Shown here: one piece after another, positions 31,335 through 39,082 of the stretch | Layout: each line of letters begins with the position of its first letter | Numbering within the stretch: position 1 is the first letter of the stretch | Assembly (NCBI RefSeq): GCF_001612945.1 | Contig: NZ_BDBK01000002.1 | Span: 186,001 to 250,000, forward strand | Direction of reading: 5' to 3' | From: Nocardia inohanensis NBRC 100128 | Lineage (GTDB): Bacteria; Actinomycetota; Actinomycetes; Mycobacteriales; Mycobacteriaceae | Length of the DNA stretch: 64,000 bases | The notes under the pieces: generated by a model | Databases searched by the model: none | The model's input: the letters and a program-made list of their open reading frames with translations, nothing else | What the model was told of the DNA's origin: nothing | Program-made: the position numbers and the translations under genes

Positions 31335-32342
31335 TCATCGCTCGCTATCGAGCATTGCCATCTGAGCAGTGGCGTAGCGCTCACCGGCGACCTGGTCGAC
31401 CGGCACCGCGGCCTCGATCGCTGCCAGCTCGTCTTCCGACAGCTTGATATACAGTGCGCCAACGGCTTCCGCCCAGCGCTCGGGCCGGCGCGCGCCGATG
31501 ATCGGCACGATGTCCTCGCCGCGCGAGAGCACCCAGGCGATCGCCAGCTGTGCCACGCTCACTTCGTGCCGTCCGGCGATCTCGGCCAAGGCGTCCACCA
31601 ATCGCAGGTTGGCGGTGAGGTTCTCGCCCTGGAAGCGCGGGCTGTGGGCCCGGAAGTCGGTGGCCGCGAACTGCGCGCCGCCGCGCAGGGAATCGCTCAG
31701 CAGTCCGCGCGAGAGCACCCCGTAGGCGGTGATGCCGATGCCGAGTTCCCTTGCGGTGGGCAGGATCTCGTCCTCGATTCCGCGCGAGATGAGCGAGTAT
31801 TCGATCTGTAGATCCACGATCGGGTGTACGGCCGCTGCCCGGCGCAGCGTCTCCGCGCCCACCTCCGAGAGACCGATGTGCCGGATGAAACCGGCCTGCA
31901 CCATTTCCGCGAGTCCGCCGATGGTCTCCTCGATCGGCACATTCGGATCCAGCCGCGCCGGCCGGTAGATATCGAGGTAATCGGTGCCCAGCCGCTGTAG
32001 CGAGTAGGCCAGGAAGTTCTTGGTGGCGGCCGGCCGGGTGTCCACGCCGCCGAAGCTCCCGTCGGGTCCGCGCATCGCCCCGAACTTCACGCTCAGCAGC
32101 ACATCCTCCCGCTTGCGTTCGGTGAGCGCCCGCCGGATCAGCTGTTCGTTGTGCCCCATCCCGTAGAAATCGCCGGTATCGATGAGATTGGCCCCCGAAT
32201 CGATGGCCGCGTGCACGGTGGCGATGGAGGTGGCGTCGTCGGAGGCTCCGTACATGCCGGACATGCCCATCGCGCCCAGGCCGATACGGGAAACCGCGGG
32301 TCCGGTCGCGCCGAGCCGGACGGTGTCGATGTTCTTCGTCAT
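31335..32342 (-). CDS. Aldo/keto reductase
   Basis: NADPH-dependent oxidoreductase of the AKR superfamily, 335 residues. Catalytic tetrad features are visible: NLIDTGDFYGMG (Asp and Tyr), LLSVKFGA (Lys). The usual His position reads YRPARLD rather than the common HRxD, so this residue is atypical. The NADPH end has VPIIGARRPERW. It starts at 32342; open frame further upstream is a shadow of the divergent regulator. The divergent MmyB-type regulator probably controls it. Substrate unknown. Confidence 0.9.
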   Translation of the reverse strand: MTKNIDTVRLGATGPAVSRIGLGAMGMSGMYGASDDATSIATVHAAIDSGANLIDTGDFYGMGHNEQLIRRALTERKREDVLLSVKFGAMRGPDGSFGGVDTRPAATKNFLAYSLQRLGTDYLDIYRPARLDPNVPIEETIGGLAEMVQAGFIRHIGLSEVGAETLRRAAAVHPIVDLQIEYSLISRGIEDEILPTARELGIGITAYGVLSRGLLSDSLRGGAQFAATDFRAHSPRFQGENLTANLRLVDALAEIAGRHEVSVAQLAIAWVLSRGEDIVPIIGARRPERWAEAVGALYIKLSEDELAAIEAAVPVDQVAGERYATAQMAMLDSER

Positions 32343-32541
32343 GCTTCGAGCCTGCGCCGCCGATCCGGGGACCGGGAGAGGATCGCTTATCGGGGGATCA
32401 CCGATACCAGGCTGATCGCCGCCTCGATCCAGGGCGAACAGCTGCCGTGACCGGGTCGGACGGCCGTGCGGCGCCGACGGGGTGCGAGAGTGGGAGTGCC
32501 GGTACCTGGATAGTGCCGGCCGGGCGCGGCAGAGTGGAAGC

Positions 32542-33381
32542 GTGGATCGAGAAGAGCTGGCCGACTTTCTGCGCCGCCGCCGCGAGCAGCTGCAACCCGG
32601 CACCGTCGGGCTGGCTCCGGGTGCGCGCCGCCGCACGCCCGGGTTGCGCCGCGACGAGGTGGCCATGCTCGCGGGCATGTCCACCGACTACTACACCCGG
32701 CTCGAGCAGGCGCGTGGCCCGCGCCCATCCACTCAGGTGCTCGCCTCGCTGGCCCGCGCCCTGCGGCTGACCGAGAGCGAACGCGATCACCTCTATCACC
32801 TGGCCGGGCAGCAGCCGCCCGCGCGTGGCGGCGACGGTCACGTGGGTCCGGGCATCCTGCACGTGCTGGCCAAACTGGACGACACCCCCGCCTGCGTCAT
32901 CTCCGATCTGGGTGAGGTGCTGGTCCAAAACCGCATGCACGCACTGCTTTTCGGTGATCTGATGCAACGGCGTGGCCTGGAGCGCAGCATCCCGTGGCGC
33001 TGGTTCACCCAGCCGGAGGAGCGGCTGTTGTTCCCCGTCGAGGATCGGGAAGCCTTGGGCCGCAAGCATGTTGCCGATCTGCGTGCCACCGCGGGCCGTC
33101 GCTCCGGCGATTCCGATATCACCGAACTGGTGGCCCGGCTGCGAGCTACCAGCCCCGAGTTCGAACGGATGTGGGGTGAGCACGTGGTGGGCACCGGCGC
33201 GGGCCATGACAAGCGCATCCAGCATCCGCAGGTCGGAATGCTCGAGATGATCTGCGAACCGCTGCTCACCGCCAGCGCCACCCGCTACCTGCTCGTCTAC
33301 TACCCGAAGGCGAGTACCGATACCCAGGACAAGCTGGACCTATTGCGCGTCATCGGAACTCAGACGCTCACGAGCGGCTGA
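32542..33381 (+). CDS. XRE/MmyB-type helix-turn-helix regulator
   Basis: A 279-residue regulator with an N-terminal helix-turn-helix (LADFLRRRREQLQPGT, then RRTPGLRRDEVAMLAGMSTD and YYTRLEQARGPRPS) and a large C-terminal MmyB-like ligand-binding domain (DDTPACVISDLGEVLVQNRM to TEL..). MmyB-like domains bind fatty-acid-like ligands in studied members. GTG at 32542 gives the family N-terminus (VDREELADFLRRRR); the longer frame has a non-family start. It is divergent from the aldo/keto reductase at 31335. Confidence 0.9.
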   Translation: MDREELADFLRRRREQLQPGTVGLAPGARRRTPGLRRDEVAMLAGMSTDYYTRLEQARGPRPSTQVLASLARALRLTESERDHLYHLAGQQPPARGGDGHVGPGILHVLAKLDDTPACVISDLGEVLVQNRMHALLFGDLMQRRGLERSIPWRWFTQPEERLLFPVEDREALGRKHVADLRATAGRRSGDSDITELVARLRATSPEFERMWGEHVVGTGAGHDKRIQHPQVGMLEMICEPLLTASATRYLLVYYPKASTDTQDKLDLLRVIGTQTLTSG

Positions 33382-33402
33382 GTGCCCCCTTCGTGGAGGG
33401 AA

Positions 33403-34374
33403 TCAGAAGCGCCGTTTGCGCGGCTTCAGGTGCAGGCCCGGTAGCGGGGGTGCGGGGATTCGCTGTTCGGGGGTGTGCCCGGCGATGTCGGGGAAGCGTG
33501 TGAGATCGCGGTTCTCCCAAGCATTTCGGGCTTCCACGATCTCTTCGTGACTGCGCGCCACGAAGTTCCACCACATGACCAGGTCCTCGCCGAACGGTTC
33601 GCCGCCCAGCAACAGGACCTGAGCCCCGGCCGTGCTGGTCAGCACCAATTCGTCGCGATCGCTGCCCAGATAGAGCAGGCCGTCGGATTGCGCGTCGATG
33701 CCGGAGACGGCGAGGTCGCCGCTGACCACCAGCACCGCGTACTCGAAGTCCGCGCGCACCGGCAGCGTCACCTCCGCGCCCGCGTCGATGAGCAGGTCCG
33801 CGCCCACGATCGGGGTGTACGCGGTGGCCGCCGAGGTGGCGTCACCGAGCGTGCCGATCAGGACGGTGGCGCGCAGGCCCGGCAGCACCAGGACCGGCAG
33901 ATCCTTGTGCTGCTCGAAATGCGGTGCCACCGAACGGCTTTCGTTCGGCAGGGCGATCCACAATTGGAGGCCCGCGCCGTTCGGATTCCCCGGCACCCGG
34001 TACTCCGAATGCGCGATCCCGTGCCCGGAGGTCATCAGGTTCAGCTGCCCCGGCACGATCTCGATATCCGACCCCACGCTGTCGCGATGCCGGATGCGCC
34101 CGTCCAAAGGCCAAGTGACGGTTTGCAATCCGATATGCGGATGCGGCTCGATGTCATGGCCTTCGGGCGTGGCCGGCCCGCTGGAGCCGAACTGGTCCAG
34201 GAAGCACCAAGCGCCCACCGTCGGCAGATCGCGCTGCGGCAGCGAGCGGTGCACGGTGACCCCGCGCACGCCGCCGAGCGGCACCTCGCGCGCCGGATGG
34301 AAATCCGCGCGCGGTCCCGGACGCCCGGAGCACTCGCAGAGCGACTCCTCCGGTTTCGGCTCCAGGTCGCTCAT
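33403..34374 (-). CDS. Pirin family protein
   Basis: Bicupin of 323 residues. The N-terminal cupin holds the metal motif PHPHIGLQTVTW plus SGHGIAHSE, whose histidines and glutamate bind iron in pirins. The C-terminal cupin follows from ATVLIGTLGDATSAATAY. Bacterial pirins can act as quercetin 2,3-dioxygenases or as metabolic regulators. It overlaps the GNAT gene by 4 bases and is last in a four-gene minus-strand operon headed by a MarR regulator. Confidence 0.92.
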   Translation of the reverse strand: MSDLEPKPEESLCECSGRPGPRADFHPAREVPLGGVRGVTVHRSLPQRDLPTVGAWCFLDQFGSSGPATPEGHDIEPHPHIGLQTVTWPLDGRIRHRDSVGSDIEIVPGQLNLMTSGHGIAHSEYRVPGNPNGAGLQLWIALPNESRSVAPHFEQHKDLPVLVLPGLRATVLIGTLGDATSAATAYTPIVGADLLIDAGAEVTLPVRADFEYAVLVVSGDLAVSGIDAQSDGLLYLGSDRDELVLTSTAGAQVLLLGGEPFGEDLVMWWNFVARSHEEIVEARNAWENRDLTRFPDIAGHTPEQRIPAPPLPGLHLKPRKRRF

Positions 34375-34682
34375 CGCTTGATGCCCTTGCCGACCACGTG
34401 CTCGTCGTATTCGGGGTGCTTGTCGAGCCAGCCCTTGATGAACGGGCAGCGCGGCACGATCACATTGCCGCGCGCGATCACATCGGTGATCGCTTCCTGG
34501 GCGAGCAGGTTGCCGAGCCCCTTGCCGCTGAATTCGCTGTCCACCTCGGTATGGATGAACACGGTGTCGTTGTCGCGCTCGCGGTATTCGGTGAAACCGG
34601 CGAGCGAGCTCCCGTACCACACCTCGTACCGGTGTTGCGCGTCATTACGAACGACGGCGGCCGCCACGGCCTGTTCGCTCAT
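34371..34682 (-). CDS. GNAT-like N-acetyltransferase (YjdJ type)
   Basis: A 103-residue mini-acetyltransferase. The acetyl-CoA binding region reads FIHTEVDSEFSGKGLGNLLA, where GKGLG corresponds to the R/Q-x-x-G-x-G/A loop, and the terminal part has CPFIKGWLDKHPEYD, a hallmark of the small YjdJ-like family. It is between the CMD and pirin genes, 3 bases after the former and overlapping the latter. Target unknown. Confidence 0.88.
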   Translation of the reverse strand: MSEQAVAAAVVRNDAQHRYEVWYGSSLAGFTEYRERDNDTVFIHTEVDSEFSGKGLGNLLAQEAITDVIARGNVIVPRCPFIKGWLDKHPEYDEHVVGKGIKR

Positions 34683-34685
34683 TGT

Positions 34686-35192
34686 TCAGTTCTCCTTCCG
34701 CACCCGCACCGGATGTTTGCTCATGATCGACACGCGGTTGAACGCGCCGATCGTGGTCGCGGCCCAGATCAAAACCGATATCTGGTCATCCGACAAATGT
34801 TGCCGCGCAGCAGCATACTCACCATCGGTGATCTCGTCGTCCGGCAGCGAATTCACTGTTTCGGCGAGTTGTAGTGCCGCGCGTTCTTGTTCTGTGAACA
34901 AGTAGGGGGCGCGTCGCCAAGCGTCCAGTACCGCCAGTTGCTGGGCGGTGACTCCGGCATCGCGCGCGTATCGGTAATGCAGATCCAGGCAGAAGGCGCA
35001 GCGATTGAGCTGGGAGACGCGCACATTCACCAGTTCCATGACCGCGCGGCTCAAACCGGCTGCCGCGGCGGCGGTGCGGACCGCCAGTGCCACGCTGTTG
35101 AGCGCGTGGAAGATCTCGGGAGTTTGCTTGTCGAGCCAGACTCGATCGTGCACCGCTGCGGACTGCATAGTGCTGGCATCGTAAGCGTTCAA
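34686..35192 (-). CDS. Carboxymuconolactone decarboxylase (AhpD-like) family protein
   Basis: A 168-residue helical protein with the AhpD-type redox motif CAFCLDLHYRYA: two cysteines two residues apart and a following histidine. Such proteins act as alkylhydroperoxidases or thiol-dependent antioxidant enzymes. The start at 35192 is uncertain; an ATG at 35168 would remove eight residues. It is in an operon with MarR, GNAT and pirin genes, which together suggest an oxidative or phenolic stress response. Confidence 0.9.
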   Translation of the reverse strand: MNAYDASTMQSAAVHDRVWLDKQTPEIFHALNSVALAVRTAAAAAGLSRAVMELVNVRVSQLNRCAFCLDLHYRYARDAGVTAQQLAVLDAWRRAPYLFTEQERAALQLAETVNSLPDDEITDGEYAAARQHLSDDQISVLIWAATTIGAFNRVSIMSKHPVRVRKEN

Positions 35193-35244
35193 AGTTAAAC
35201 CTGCCGTCCAGTCTGAGAATTACCGCGCGCGAAGTCGTTCCGCG

Positions 35245-35703
35245 CTATTCGGGCTCGCGTAGCCGCCGATTCACTTCCCCCAGCCCATCCGCGATGGCGG
35301 TGAGCTGTTCGGCGGTCAGTACATCCGCGAAGAGTTCGCGCACGAGCTCCACATGCCCCGGCGCGGCCGATTCGAGCTTGCGCCGGCCCGCCTCGGTCAG
35401 CTTGGCGTACACCGCGCGCAGATCGGCCGGGCAGGAGCGCCGGTGCACCAGCCCGGCGCGTTCCAGCCGATCGATCTGATATGTGAGCTTGCTCTTGGCA
35501 TCCAGCAACGCCGCCGCCAATTCGCTCATCCGCAGCTCCCCGTCCGGGGCTTCGCTCAGCCGGACCAGGATCTCGTACTGCACATGTGACAGCCCCGCAT
35601 CCCGCTCCAGCTGCTGGTCCAGCCGCCGGTTCAGCTGCCCGGCCGCGCCGAGTAAGGCCAGCCAGGCGCGCCGCTCCTCCTCGTTCAGCCATCGCGGACC
35701 CAT
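35245..35703 (-). CDS. MarR family transcriptional regulator
   Basis: A 152-residue winged-helix repressor. The recognition region is LRMSELAAALLDAKSKLTYQ, with the wing IDRLERAGLVHRRSCPADLR and a C-terminal dimerisation helix. DLRAVYAKLTEAGR matches the family's D-R-x-x-x-L-T-x-x-G. It heads the MarR-CMD-GNAT-pirin unit (42 bases to the next gene) and faces ribA. The 100-base gap contains AT-rich TTCGAATTGGAATAA, a likely operator region. Confidence 0.93.
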   Translation of the reverse strand: MGPRWLNEEERRAWLALLGAAGQLNRRLDQQLERDAGLSHVQYEILVRLSEAPDGELRMSELAAALLDAKSKLTYQIDRLERAGLVHRRSCPADLRAVYAKLTEAGRRKLESAAPGHVELVRELFADVLTAEQLTAIADGLGEVNRRLREPE

Positions 35704-35803
35704 AAGCCCAGGTTACCGCCCATAGTTCGAATTGGAATAACCGGGCGGGGTCGGAGGTTCTGGTTGATCGGAACGCGTCCCCATACCCCCCCATGGAGCA
35801 GCC

Positions 35804-36460
35804 ATGAGCACCACGAGCATCGCCAGCGCGAGCGTCCGTACCCGCGTGCGCATCCCGCTGACCTTCGCCGACGGCTACTCGACCACCGCCGAGGCGGTCA
35901 CCTTCGACGGCCTGAGCGACGGACGGGAACACCTCGCCCTGGTGCTCGGCGACTTCTCGACCGAATCCGCGAATGTGCCGTTGGTGCGCCTGCATTCGGA
36001 ATGCCTCACCGGCGATGTCTTCGGCTCGGCCCGCTGCGACTGCGGCCCGCAATTGCGCGAGGCCGTGGAGCGGATCGCCGAGACCGGTGGCGTGCTCCTC
36101 TACCTGCGTCAGGAAGGCCGCGATATCGGGCTGTACAACAAGCTCGACGCTTACGCGCTGCAAGACTCCGGTCTCGATACCTACCAAGCCAATACCGCGC
36201 TCGGCCTGCCCGAGGATGCCCGCGACTACACCGCCGCCGCGCAGATGCTGACCGCGCTGGGCATCGGCGAACTGGATCTGCTCAGCAATAACCCCGACAA
36301 GTCGCGACAGCTCGCCGGGCTCGGACTGGCGGTCCGCACAACGGTGCCCACCGGTGTGCACGCCACCGCTACCAACCTGCGTTACCTGCGGGCAAAGGTC
36401 GAGCACACCGGGCACACCCTGATTCTGGCGGACTCGGCCGCCGCCACCCTGGCGGGCTGA
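35804..36460 (+). CDS. ribA: GTP cyclohydrolase II
   Basis: Opens GTP and releases formate and pyrophosphate as the first step of riboflavin synthesis. The 218 residues are a stand-alone GCHII. Zinc ligands are C67, C78 and C80 (ECLTGDVFGSARCDCG); the GTP loop reads LRQEGRDIGLYNKLDAY. Tyr117 matches E. coli Tyr105, the residue replaced by Met in Streptomyces enzymes that stop at the formyl intermediate, so canonical activity is expected. No other rib genes are here; actinobacterial main enzymes are usually RibBA fusions, so this is likely an accessory copy. Confidence 0.92.
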   Translation: MSTTSIASASVRTRVRIPLTFADGYSTTAEAVTFDGLSDGREHLALVLGDFSTESANVPLVRLHSECLTGDVFGSARCDCGPQLREAVERIAETGGVLLYLRQEGRDIGLYNKLDAYALQDSGLDTYQANTALGLPEDARDYTAAAQMLTALGIGELDLLSNNPDKSRQLAGLGLAVRTTVPTGVHATATNLRYLRAKVEHTGHTLILADSAAATLAG

Positions 36461-36530
36461 ACCGCCACCCTCCGTCGATCCGCCGCGCCGGTCATCGGCC
36501 CGCGGCATCGCCGACCGGAAAGGAAAACCC

Positions 36531-37334
36531 ATGTCCGCGACCATGACTCGCGATCCGGCGGCCCGGATGCCGGTGCTGTACCTCAGCCACGGCGCACCGC
36601 CGCTGGCCGACGACCCCGTCTGGCCCGGCCAGCTCGCCGCCTGGTCGGCCGAATTGCCCAGGCCCACCGCCATTCTCATGGTCTCCGCGCACTGGGAGGA
36701 CGCGCCGGTCACCCTCGGCGCGACCACCACGGTGCCGCTGATCTACGACTTCGGCGGCTTCCCGGAGCACTACTACCAGGTTCGATACGCCGCCCCGGGC
36801 GCACCCGAACTGGCGGCGAAAGTCCGTGCGCTGCTGGCGAAACCGGGCCAGGCCGTGCACGACGCCCCCGACCGCGGCCTCGACCACGGCGCGTACGTGC
36901 CGCTGGTGGAGATGTACCCCGACGCCGATATCCCGGTCCTCCAGGTCTCCCTGCCCACCCTGGATCCAGTGGGCCTCTACGACCTGGGTCGCCGCCTGGC
37001 CCCGCTCCGGGACGAGGGCGTGCTCATCGTCGGCAGCGGCTTCTTCACCCACAACCTGCGCGAAGCCGATTTCGGCGCGGCGCCCGACGAGGCCCCGGCC
37101 TGGTCGCGCGAATTCGACCACTGGGGAAGCGAAGTCCTGCGTTCCGGCGATATCGACGCCCTGCTGAACTTCCGCCACACCGCCCCCGCCGCCCTCCGCG
37201 CCCACCCCCGCACCGAACACTTCGCCCCGCTCTTCGTCACCCTCGGCGCGGGCGAATCCGACCTGTCCGCCCAGCGCACCCCGATCGAAGGCTTCTGGCT
37301 GGGCCTGGCGAAACGCTCGATCCAGCTCGGCTGA
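36531..37334 (+). CDS. DODA-type extradiol ring-cleavage dioxygenase
   Basis: Class III (LigB-like) iron-dependent dioxygenase of 267 residues, like E. coli YgiD. Metal and catalytic residues are visible: YLSHGAPP (His), MVSAHWE (His), RGLDHGAYVPL (His), and GSGFFTHNLRE (His). YgiD and plant DODA cleave L-DOPA or related catechols. It follows ribA by 70 bases and may share its transcript, a pairing that suggests a joint pathway that is not known. Confidence 0.9.
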   Translation: MSATMTRDPAARMPVLYLSHGAPPLADDPVWPGQLAAWSAELPRPTAILMVSAHWEDAPVTLGATTTVPLIYDFGGFPEHYYQVRYAAPGAPELAAKVRALLAKPGQAVHDAPDRGLDHGAYVPLVEMYPDADIPVLQVSLPTLDPVGLYDLGRRLAPLRDEGVLIVGSGFFTHNLREADFGAAPDEAPAWSREFDHWGSEVLRSGDIDALLNFRHTAPAALRAHPRTEHFAPLFVTLGAGESDLSAQRTPIEGFWLGLAKRSIQLG

Positions 37335-37352
37335 GCCCGATCGCCAACCCCC

Positions 37353-37431
37353 GTCATTCCGGCGTGGGTTTGGCCGGAATCCACACGGTTCGCTGGGGTG
37401 TGGATCCCGGCTGAAAGCATGCCGGGATGAC
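37353..37431. repeat. Dispersed palindromic element, copy 3
   Basis: A 79-base imperfect palindrome with ends GTCATTCCGGCG and GCATGCCGGGATGAC and an inner ATCCACAC/GTGTGGAT pairing. It lies between the convergent DODA and aldo/keto reductase genes. Its right end has been duplicated in tandem (see 37417-37479). Confidence 0.85.
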
Positions 37432-37479
37432 GGGGTGGCATGCCGGGATGACGGGGTGGCATGCCGGGATGGCAAGGGT
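37417..37479. repeat. 21-bp tandem repeat, about three units
   Basis: Units start with GCATGCCGGGATGACGGGGTG at 37417-37437 and 37438-37458 (identical), followed by a degenerate third unit (37459-37479). The first unit is the right end of the palindromic element. It ends 8 bases before the stop of the aldo/keto reductase. Confidence 0.85.
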
Positions 37480-37486
37480 GGCAGGG

Positions 37487-38494
37487 CTATTCGCGGGCGA
37501 CCGCGGTGAAGTTCATGTCCGCGTAGCGGGTTCCGGCGACCTGCGCGCCGATCGGCTCCAGGGCTGCCAGCTCCTCGGCGGTCAGCTCGACCGTCGCGGC
37601 GGCGATGTTCTCCGCCACCCGGGTCCGGCTGCGGGTGCCGGGGATCGGCACCACCGAAAGTCCGTGCACGGCCGAGCGGGCATGCACCCAGGCCAGCGCG
37701 ATTTGGGCCGGAGTGTGGCCGCGTGCTTCGGCGATCGCCCGCAGCGGGGCCAGCAGGGCCGTGTTCCGATCGGCGTTGTCGCCGGTGAAGCGGGGCATGG
37801 TGCGCCGGATATCGCCTTCCGGAAGGTCTCCGACCGGGGCGGCGCCGGTCAGGAAGCCGCGTCCCAGTGGGGAATACGGGACGAACGTGACGCCGAGTTC
37901 GGCCGCGGCGGGCACCACGGTGTTCTCCACGTCGCGGGAGAAGAGCGACCATTCCGATTGGACGGCCGCGATCGGGTGCACCGCGTATGCCGCGCGCAGT
38001 TCTGCGCCCGTCACTTCGGAGAGCCCGATCTGCCGCACCTTGCCCTGGGCCACGAGTTCGGCGAGCACGCCGACGGTGTCCTCCACCGGGACGCCCGGTT
38101 GCTTGCGGTGCATGTAGTAAAGGTCGATCACGTCGATGCCGAGCCGGCGCAGGCTGGCCTCGACCGCTGCCCGGATGTACTCCGGCGAATTGTCGGTGCC
38201 GCGGTAGGCCGGATCCTCGGCCTTGCGCACGATCCCGAATTTTGTTGCGAGCACGACGTTCTCGCGGTGGGCGCGCACGAAGTCACGCAGGAATTCCTCG
38301 TTGTGCCCCGCGCCGTACACGTCGGCGGTGTCGAACAGCGTCACGCCCAGCTCCAGCGCCCGCTCCAGCGTCGCCCGAGACTCCGCCAGATCGCTGTCCC
38401 CGTAGAACTCGCTGATCCCCATGGCCCCGTAACCCTGTGCCCCGACCCGGATTTCGCCGAGTGCGGTGGTGGGAAGAGCCTGTGCCGTGGTCAT
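37487..38494 (-). CDS. Aldo/keto reductase
   Basis: A 335-residue NADPH-dependent AKR of the AKR13-like group. The catalytic tetrad is complete: LFDTADVYGAGHNE (Asp, Tyr), VVLATKFGI (Lys), YYMHRKQP (His). The NADPH-binding end is VVPIPGTRSRTRVAENI. It overlaps the MerR gene by 4 bases, so both form one operon from the MerR-type promoter at 38990-39020. Differs from the AKR at 31335 in having the normal catalytic histidine. Likely detoxifies carbonyls; substrate unknown. Confidence 0.93.
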   Translation of the reverse strand: MTTAQALPTTALGEIRVGAQGYGAMGISEFYGDSDLAESRATLERALELGVTLFDTADVYGAGHNEEFLRDFVRAHRENVVLATKFGIVRKAEDPAYRGTDNSPEYIRAAVEASLRRLGIDVIDLYYMHRKQPGVPVEDTVGVLAELVAQGKVRQIGLSEVTGAELRAAYAVHPIAAVQSEWSLFSRDVENTVVPAAAELGVTFVPYSPLGRGFLTGAAPVGDLPEGDIRRTMPRFTGDNADRNTALLAPLRAIAEARGHTPAQIALAWVHARSAVHGLSVVPIPGTRSRTRVAENIAAATVELTAEELAALEPIGAQVAGTRYADMNFTAVARE

Positions 38495-38958
38495 GCCTGA
38501 ACCCCTTCGCTAGCAGCCTGTTTCGACACGGTCCGCCAGTCGGCCGCCGGATTGCCCTCGTACAGGGCGATCTTGCAGTCGAGCACGGCGACGGTCTGCT
38601 TCAATTCCTCGATCTGGGCGAGTACTTCGGTGCGGGTCTGCCGGAACATCTCCAGCCGCTCCGGAAAGGTCGAATCTCCCTCCCGCACCAGCTCCGCGTA
38701 GCGCACCATGTCGGCCACCGACATCCCGGTGCGCCGCAGCCGCCCGATGAGCTCGAGCCAATCCATATCGCGATCGCTGAACCGCCGCTGCCCGGAGTGA
38801 TCCCGGCCCACGTAGTTCATCAACCCGATCCGCTCGTACCAGCGCAGCGTGTCGCGGGTCAGCCCGCTCCGCTCGGAGACCTCCCCGATCGAATACCGCG
38901 GCCGCTCGTAGTCGGCCCCGTGCGGCTGTGTCACTTCCGCTGCTGCTGTCGCGCCCAT
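38491..38958 (-). CDS. MerR family transcriptional regulator
   Basis: A 155-residue activator with the N-terminal winged helix (YSIGEVSERSGLTRDTLRWY, ERIGLM, RRFSDRDMDWLELI) and a coiled-coil dimerisation helix (MFRQTRTEVLAQIEELKQTV). The short C-terminus has one cysteine and no metal-site cluster, so it belongs to the broad group that controls AKR or dehydrogenase partners. It heads an operon with the aldo/keto reductase and probably activates its own promoter. Confidence 0.93.
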   Translation of the reverse strand: MGATAAAEVTQPHGADYERPRYSIGEVSERSGLTRDTLRWYERIGLMNYVGRDHSGQRRFSDRDMDWLELIGRLRRTGMSVADMVRYAELVREGDSTFPERLEMFRQTRTEVLAQIEELKQTVAVLDCKIALYEGNPAADWRTVSKQAASEGVQA

Positions 38959-38989
38959 CGTCTCGCCCCTGTCTCTCGGAACCGCTCAA

Positions 38990-39020
38990 ACGCTAGCCAC
39001 CTGGAGTGCACTCCAAGCAA
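38990..39020 (-). promoter_or_regulatory. MerR-type promoter with 19-bp spacer and palindromic operator
   Basis: On the minus strand TTGCTT (39020-39015) and TAGCGT (38995-38990) are exactly 19 bases apart. The spacer holds TGGAGTGCACTCCA (39002-39015), a perfect 14-bp palindrome. An over-long spacer with a central dyad is the hallmark of promoters activated by MerR proteins, which twist the DNA to realign the hexamers. Confidence 0.8.
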
Positions 39021-39082
39021 GCCTTATTCTCGCGCGGATGCGAAGGCCCTGCCGGGAGCGGGGGTGGACACGCCCGGTGCGC

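Noticed and set aside
33475..34905. Plus-strand open frame of 476 codons opposite the pirin operon
   Set aside because: Antisense shadow of three well-supported minus-strand genes.
35804..36460. Variant GTP cyclohydrolase that stops at the formylated intermediate
   Set aside because: The discriminating position is tyrosine (Tyr117), as in the canonical enzyme, not methionine.
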